Shown here in pieces: positions 34,736 to 38,183 of a stretch of 38,183 nt of DNA. The stretch is taken from assembly GCA_934196125.1 (NCBI GenBank), contig CAKPVT010000017.1:1-38183 (forward strand), given 5' to 3'. The notes under the pieces were generated by a model. That model was not told the DNA's origin, ran no database searches, and saw only the letters and a list, made by a program, of their open reading frames with translations. Both the position numbers and the translations under genes were made by a program. The DNA comes from an uncultured Streptococcus sp. (GTDB lineage: Bacteria; Bacillota; Bacilli; Lactobacillales; Streptococcaceae). Within the stretch, counting starts at the first letter, position 1. Each line of letters starts with the position of its first letter.

Positions 34736-34976
34736 CTCGCAAGTCTTCTAAAACTCTTTCCACCTGTTGCCCATAAAAATGGGAAAAGAGAAAAATTTTA
34801 AATTGTACTTGTGGGGAAGCTCTTTGGTAGCGCCTTAAATAAGGAAAAAGCCACTGTTCTAGCCCTAAACGGATAATGGAATGTTGGCTATGGCAGATTT
34901 GCTTCAGGTAATTTTCAACTTGAAGTGAATCTGCCAGTAGTTCATTATAATCATTAGTTAAACTTTGTTCTGTCAT
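34719..34976 (-). CDS. Short unknown protein ahead of the coupling protein
   Basis: 85 residues, mostly helical and without membrane segments (MTEQSLTNDYNELLADSLQV ... LEDLRGDRYA). Its end overlaps the coupling-protein start, which implies joint translation. Copy 3 of the 60-bp element ends 21 nt before its ATG. I do not recognise the family; an accessory factor for the coupling protein is a guess from position. Confidence 0.7.
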   Translation of the reverse strand: MTEQSLTNDYNELLADSLQVENYLKQICHSQHSIIRLGLEQWLFPYLRRYQRASPQVQFKIFLFSHFYGQQVERVLEDLRGDRYA

Positions 34977-34997
34977 AACAGCATCCTTTCATGTTTT

Positions 34998-35057
34998 GAT
35001 ATCTTTAGCATAAAGGATAATCAAAAATTATGCTGTAAAGGGCAAAGTCAATTCCAA
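34998..35057 (-). repeat. 60-bp element, copy 3
   Basis: Gap-free alignment with copies 1 and 2. In this copy TTTAGCATAA and TTATGCTGTAAA form an imperfect dyad with a two-base bulge. Confidence 0.9.
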
Positions 35058-35084
35058 TTTAAGAGTCAGAGAGACATAAAAGTA

Positions 35085-35110
35085 GATAAAAAGATATATA
35101 ACTTTTTATC
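35085..35110. promoter_or_regulatory. 26-bp perfect-arm palindrome, operator-like
   Basis: GATAAAAAG (35085-35093) and CTTTTTATC (35102-35110) are exact complements around ATATATAA. It lies about 28 bp upstream of copy 3, nearly the same distance as the palindrome at copy 1. Confidence 0.75.
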
Positions 35111-35140
35111 TAAAAAGATACTACTAAATAATAGGCTTAA

Positions 35141-35311
35141 CTATCTAATTTGAGCGATTTGTATGTTATAAGTAATATAAGAAAACAAGAAGCACAAGGA
35201 TATGTTGATGAGGTTATTAATCCTATTGTAGAGAAAATGGAGGTAAAACCTAAAGTCAACTTACAGTGGTTATTTGACAAAAAATATCAAAAACGCTTCT
35301 CAGGTGACTGA
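35141..35311 (+). pseudogene. Plus-strand ORF fragment of unknown origin
   Basis: An open frame of up to 56 residues ends RFSGD at 35311 (YVDEVINPIVEKMEVKPK, then VNLQWLFDKKYQKRF). It has no good start; a TTG at 35150 or an internal ATG would be needed. The composition looks like real coding sequence, and it points against all neighbours. It may be the C-terminal relic of a lost gene. Apart from this, the 60-bp element, the palindrome and the terminator, the 34977-35514 gap holds nothing I recognise. Confidence 0.35.
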
Positions 35312-35365
35312 TAGCTTTTCTCTAAAGAGATATGTTAGAATAAATTAAGCAAAATACTTTAACAC

Positions 35366-35408
35366 AAAAAAGCAACAACCAATATTTAAAATGAGCTGTT
35401 GCTTTTTT
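35366..35408. terminator. Strong bidirectional hairpin
   Basis: AAAAAAGCAACA (35366-35377) and TGTTGCTTTTTT (35397-35408) are exact complements with T-runs on both sides. Confidence 0.85.
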
Positions 35409-35423
35409 CGTTATATAAAAAGT

Positions 35424-35451
35424 TTCATCCGCATCTACTGGAGTAGCTTGA
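35424..35451. repeat. 28-bp direct repeat, copy A
   Basis: Begins TTCATCCGCATCTACTGG and ends AGTAGCTTGA. It is identical to 37660-37687 and in the same orientation, bracketing the FRG and ImmA genes. Confidence 0.95.
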
Positions 35452-35492
35452 AATAACTGTTATTAATTTTTATTAGTTTAAGTGAACATATA

Positions 35493-35514
35493 TTTTCTCT
35501 CTTAAGAGAGAAAA
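35493..35514 (-). terminator. Palindrome at the end of the FRG gene
   Basis: TTTTCTCTC-TTAA-GAGAGAAAA, a perfect 22-bp palindrome directly behind the stop codon, with a T-run. Confidence 0.7.
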
Positions 35515-36870
35515 TTAAGACAATTTGTCAAGTGGAAAACCGTTAATTTCTTGTCTTTTAATTTCCTGCTGTATAGGAGAGAAATCCTTACTTACAAATT
35601 TCAAAAAATCAATGAAATCAGGATACAAATCTTTTTCTTCGTACTTATATTCCTTCAATTTATTCAATACCTCCGACTGAATAAACTTATAAACCTCTTT
35701 CATAATTTTGGGGAGTGTCTCCTCCTTTCCTAAAGTAGCAATAACGCCCTTTATATTCCTACCATCTAAATCAGCATTACGGTTTGGGAAATCAAAAGAT
35801 ACAATCTCATCTCTAAAAGCATCTTGTATAGTTCCTGATATTTCCTCTAAAGAAAAATTATCAAAATTTCCTAATCGTTCAACAAATTTAACAACATCAA
35901 AAACTATTTTCCTACCTGCAAGATCATCAACATTTAATTCATTTTTAATTGCTTTTTGGATAATCCTAATATTGTCTTGAGCCACTTCCAGTTCTGATTG
36001 TAAATATTTTTTTGATTTATCAATATCAATATTTAAAGATATAATTACTCTATCAATCTTCTTATAATTATCTTTAATTTCTAATTCCTGATATTTACGA
36101 ACAACAAATCTATTTAGTTTATCATAATTAATAAAAGATCCTTTTTGAGTTTGGATTCTTCGATTAACTGGTAATTTATCAACAACTGAAATGAGACCTT
36201 TTTCTTCTAGAGATATATCATCAATTTTATAAGCTTGAAATTGAGGATGATCTATTTCAGTCCCTATACCAAACATAAATAATAAAGCAATAAAGGGGTT
36301 TCCTGTTATATCTAAGAGACTTGTAGGAATACCGTAATGCTGCAATATCCCTAATTGTATTGCCCTTTTTTCAATCGTTTCTAAATTGTTATCCTCAGGA
36401 TATTCATAATATTTTATATCATTAGGAAATTCCCTACTCACTTCCTGATAAATTTCTTCAAATTTTAAATAATAAGGTTCGTGATTGCTATTCTCAGTGT
36501 GCCTAAATATTGAAGGAACAGTTTCCCACCCCTTCTGTTGACCTCTAAAATAATTGAATCCAATTGCTTCAAGTCCTGTTATAAGTTCTTTTAACAAATA
36601 AAAAACTTTCCATGAATCAAAAGTATCCTCCTGATTATTTAATTTTTTCTGAACCTCTTCAACAATTTTTGAAAGATCACTATTTCGCAACTGATCTTTG
36701 CTAATCCTTATATTTGATATTTTATAACCTTTTTCCGATATTGGTAAATCTAAAACCAATATTTCCACGTCTATTACTGCTGTATTATATAAATAAGGAT
36801 TAATTTTCTCACTTAGATACTTATCATTAGTAAAATAAGACCCCAATGTTTCATAAATATTATTTCCCAT
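35515..36870 (-). CDS. FRG-domain protein
   Basis: 451 residues. The naming motif FRG is at 108-110 (NYFRGQQKGWETVPSIFR), and ILQHYGIPTSLLDITGNPF lies at 175-193, the second conserved block of the family. The N-terminal 100 and C-terminal 240 residues are not recognised; the latter is charged and helical. FRG proteins occur widely in accessory regions, often near defence genes, but their activity is not something the sequence reveals. The gene starts 2 nt after the ImmA-like stop, so it is the second gene of that operon. The A+T content looks higher than in the conjugative block. Confidence 0.85.
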   Translation of the reverse strand: MGNNIYETLGSYFTNDKYLSEKINPYLYNTAVIDVEILVLDLPISEKGYKISNIRISKDQLRNSDLSKIVEEVQKKLNNQEDTFDSWKVFYLLKELITGLEAIGFNYFRGQQKGWETVPSIFRHTENSNHEPYYLKFEEIYQEVSREFPNDIKYYEYPEDNNLETIEKRAIQLGILQHYGIPTSLLDITGNPFIALLFMFGIGTEIDHPQFQAYKIDDISLEEKGLISVVDKLPVNRRIQTQKGSFINYDKLNRFVVRKYQELEIKDNYKKIDRVIISLNIDIDKSKKYLQSELEVAQDNIRIIQKAIKNELNVDDLAGRKIVFDVVKFVERLGNFDNFSLEEISGTIQDAFRDEIVSFDFPNRNADLDGRNIKGVIATLGKEETLPKIMKEVYKFIQSEVLNKLKEYKYEEKDLYPDFIDFLKFVSKDFSPIQQEIKRQEINGFPLDKLS

Positions 36871-36872
36871 AA

Positions 36873-37436
36873 TTATACGTTTCTTATTACTCCTAAATTG
36901 AGAAGTCTATACTCCATTGATTGCTTTGAAACATCTAAATCGTTAGCTAAATAAGTTATAAATTCCTTAACACTATATTTTGGTAAGTCAGTAGCAGTCA
37001 TTGATTTCTCAAACAGCAACTTTTCTATTGACTTTTTAATATAGTACTTAGGCATTAGTAACTCAGCTGCAAACTGGTTGGCAGCTCGCTCATTTAACCG
37101 TTCATGTAATCTATAATTAGCACTATTTATTAATCTAGCTGACTCACCTTTATGTCCTAAAACACAATGTCCTAATTCATGAGCTTGCGTAAATCGTTGC
37201 CTAACTTTTGGTTCTGAACGATTTACATAAATAGTATATTCATCAGAATTGAACTTTCCTGAGTGAGTTTCTAATTTAGTCTCTTTTTGATTAATACCGA
37301 TAGAATCTATAATTTTCTCTACATCCACCGAAGTAGCTTCTGAATCAACAACTATATTACCAACCAAATCTGATTTATCTCCAAAATAAGCTAAAAAATC
37401 TTCGGAATAAATTTCCTTTAATTTAACTTCCATCAA
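36873..37436 (-). CDS. ImmA/IrrE-family metallopeptidase
   Basis: 187 residues. The zinc site HELGH (86-90) in RFTQAHELGHCVLGH, and ERAANQFAAELLMP with E116, match the ImmA/IrrE (M78) family. Such peptidases cleave regulators, for example phage or ICE repressors, after a stress signal. Here no helix-turn-helix repressor lies next to it; instead it is fused by a 2-nt gap to an FRG-domain gene. This makes a regulatory or toxin-control role for the FRG protein plausible. The start has a GAGGAAATTTTG leader region. Confidence 0.9.
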   Translation of the reverse strand: MMEVKLKEIYSEDFLAYFGDKSDLVGNIVVDSEATSVDVEKIIDSIGINQKETKLETHSGKFNSDEYTIYVNRSEPKVRQRFTQAHELGHCVLGHKGESARLINSANYRLHERLNERAANQFAAELLMPKYYIKKSIEKLLFEKSMTATDLPKYSVKEFITYLANDLDVSKQSMEYRLLNLGVIRNV

Positions 37437-37500
37437 AATTTCCTCGCTTTCTCATTAATAAAGCTTCCCATTACAATATAATATTCCCCTCTCCCCTTAT

Positions 37501-37509
37501 AGTATAACA
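37501..37509 (-). promoter_or_regulatory. Promoter of the ImmA-FRG operon
   Basis: TGTTATACT on the minus strand is an extended -10 element; the -35 is weak. Confidence 0.5.
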
Positions 37510-37615
37510 CTTTTCTTTTATTAATATGAAAGAAATAGCCATGATTTTTACAAATAAATTTCCCAATCTACTAACAACAAGACCTCATTCATTCTAAAGT
37601 AAAACAATTAATTAT

Positions 37616-37645
37616 AAAAAGAAGCTAGTCATTCAGCTTCTTTTT
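37616..37645 (-). terminator. Terminator of the Bsp-like gene fragment
   Basis: AAAAAGAAGCT (37616-37626) and AGCTTCTTTTT (37635-37645) form an 11-bp stem with T-runs on both sides. Confidence 0.85.
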
Positions 37646-37650
37646 ATGCT

Positions 37651-37950
37651 TTAAAAGGGTTCATCCGCATCTACTGGAGTAGCTTGACTTTTATTCTCCG
37701 TCCACGTTGGCAAAGTTACGCTAGTGATGTAAACTGGGACATCTGTAACGGTTACTTTATAAGTTGTGGCGCTGGTTTTTGTAATACTTACCTTAGCACT
37801 TGGTTTTAGAACATCAATGGTTGTTCCGTTCAGCCCAGTCATCTTTCCATTGAGATTTTGGTAAGTACGGACATTGTATTTGCCATATGAGCCAGTATAT
37901 TTAGCGGTTGCTTTTCCATTACTGTCTGCTGTATACCAAACTAAGTCATC
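37651..37950 (-). pseudogene. C-terminal piece of a Bsp-repeat surface or lysin protein
   Basis: Reading the minus strand, the frame is open from about 37950 to the TAA at 37651-37653. It encodes DDLVWYTADSNG, TGSYGKYNVRTYQNLNGKMTG, and VTLPTWTENKSQATPVDADEPF. The W-Y and GKYNV pattern is that of GBS Bsp-like repeats found in streptococcal cell-wall hydrolases. The N-terminal part is missing because truncated transposase sequence follows directly. Copy B of the 28-bp repeat encodes SQATPVDADE. Confidence 0.7.
37660..37687. repeat. 28-bp direct repeat, copy B
   Basis: Identical to 35424-35451. It lies inside the 3' end of the Bsp-like reading frame. Confidence 0.95.
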
Positions 37951-38183
37951 TCGACCTCAACTGTGTATCGTAAGCTTAAACAATTTCAGTTCAAGGATAA
38001 CTTTTCAACCTTACCTGAAGTTCTATCTTGGGATGAATTCTCTTATCAAAAGGGAAAGCTAGCCTTTATTGCTCAGGATTATGAGACTAAGAAAATCATT
38101 ACGATCCTTGATAACAGACGACAAACAACCATTCGCAATCACTTTTTCAAATACTCTAAAGAAGCTCGAGAAGGAGTGAAAAT
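37951..38183 (+). pseudogene. ISL3-family transposase fragment, 5' truncated, runs off the right edge
   Basis: From 37951 the plus strand reads STSTVYRKLKQFQFKDNF, LPEVLSWDEFSYQKGKLAFI, and LDNRRQTTIRNHFFKYSKEA, the helix-turn-helix and first catalytic acidic region of ISL3 (IS1167-type) transposases. The preceding in-frame codon is a stop two codons earlier, and no terminal repeat is seen at the junction. The N-terminus and left end are therefore missing. The rest lies outside the window. Confidence 0.82.

Noticed and set aside
35424..37687. The 28-bp repeats as ends of the whole conjugative block
   Set aside because: No third copy was found by eye near the sortase end (about 20450-20560) or the IS, so they only bracket the FRG/ImmA pair.

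Overview
The window looks like a low-GC Gram-positive chromosome, most likely a Streptococcus of the bovis/equinus (gallolyticus-like) group. The evidence is the fused GshF glutathione synthetase, the HslO-DusB-ClpC-CtsR and RpsB-Tsf core genes, Streptococcus-type promoters, a CtsR operator and ISLre2- and ISL3-type transposases. The species call is inference from gene content.

Layout. (1) 1-4310, minus: the 5' three quarters or more of a very large secreted surface protein with SdrD-like and Cna-B repeats. It runs off the left edge, and its promoter spacer contains 15 consecutive G (on the minus strand). (2) 4592-18766: core genes purA, gshF, a decayed xpaC-telA pair, hslO-dusB, ctsR-clpC, a small-multidrug-export-type membrane protein, rpsB-tsf and tRNA-Cys. 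A possible structured small RNA lies at 18849-18996. (3) 19033-20490: an ISLre2-family insertion sequence (UPF0236 transposase). (4) 20506-35110: a block of minus-strand conjugative-element genes: sortase, ParA-type partition pair, VirB8-like protein, CHAP peptidoglycan hydrolase, VirB4, VirB4-N-terminal-like protein, VirB3-like protein, BRCT protein, VirB6-like protein, lipoprotein and VirD4/TraG coupling protein. No relaxase, integrase or replication gene is visible in the window. (5) 35424-37687: a two-gene FRG-domain plus ImmA/IrrE-peptidase module bracketed by perfect 28-bp direct repeats. (6) 37651-38183: a truncated Bsp-repeat surface or lysin gene abutting a truncated ISL3 transposase that runs off the right edge.

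How the parts work together. The conjugation block carries its own regulatory signals. An identical-architecture 60-bp element occurs three times, each ending 21-25 nt before the start codon of a transfer gene. Palindromes with a GTTATATAAC-type core sit near four transcription starts of the block, including two that flank the consensus promoter of parA. This suggests one element-encoded regulator controls partition and transfer together. The FRG/ImmA pair looks like separately acquired cargo and is a candidate, unproven, defence or stress module.
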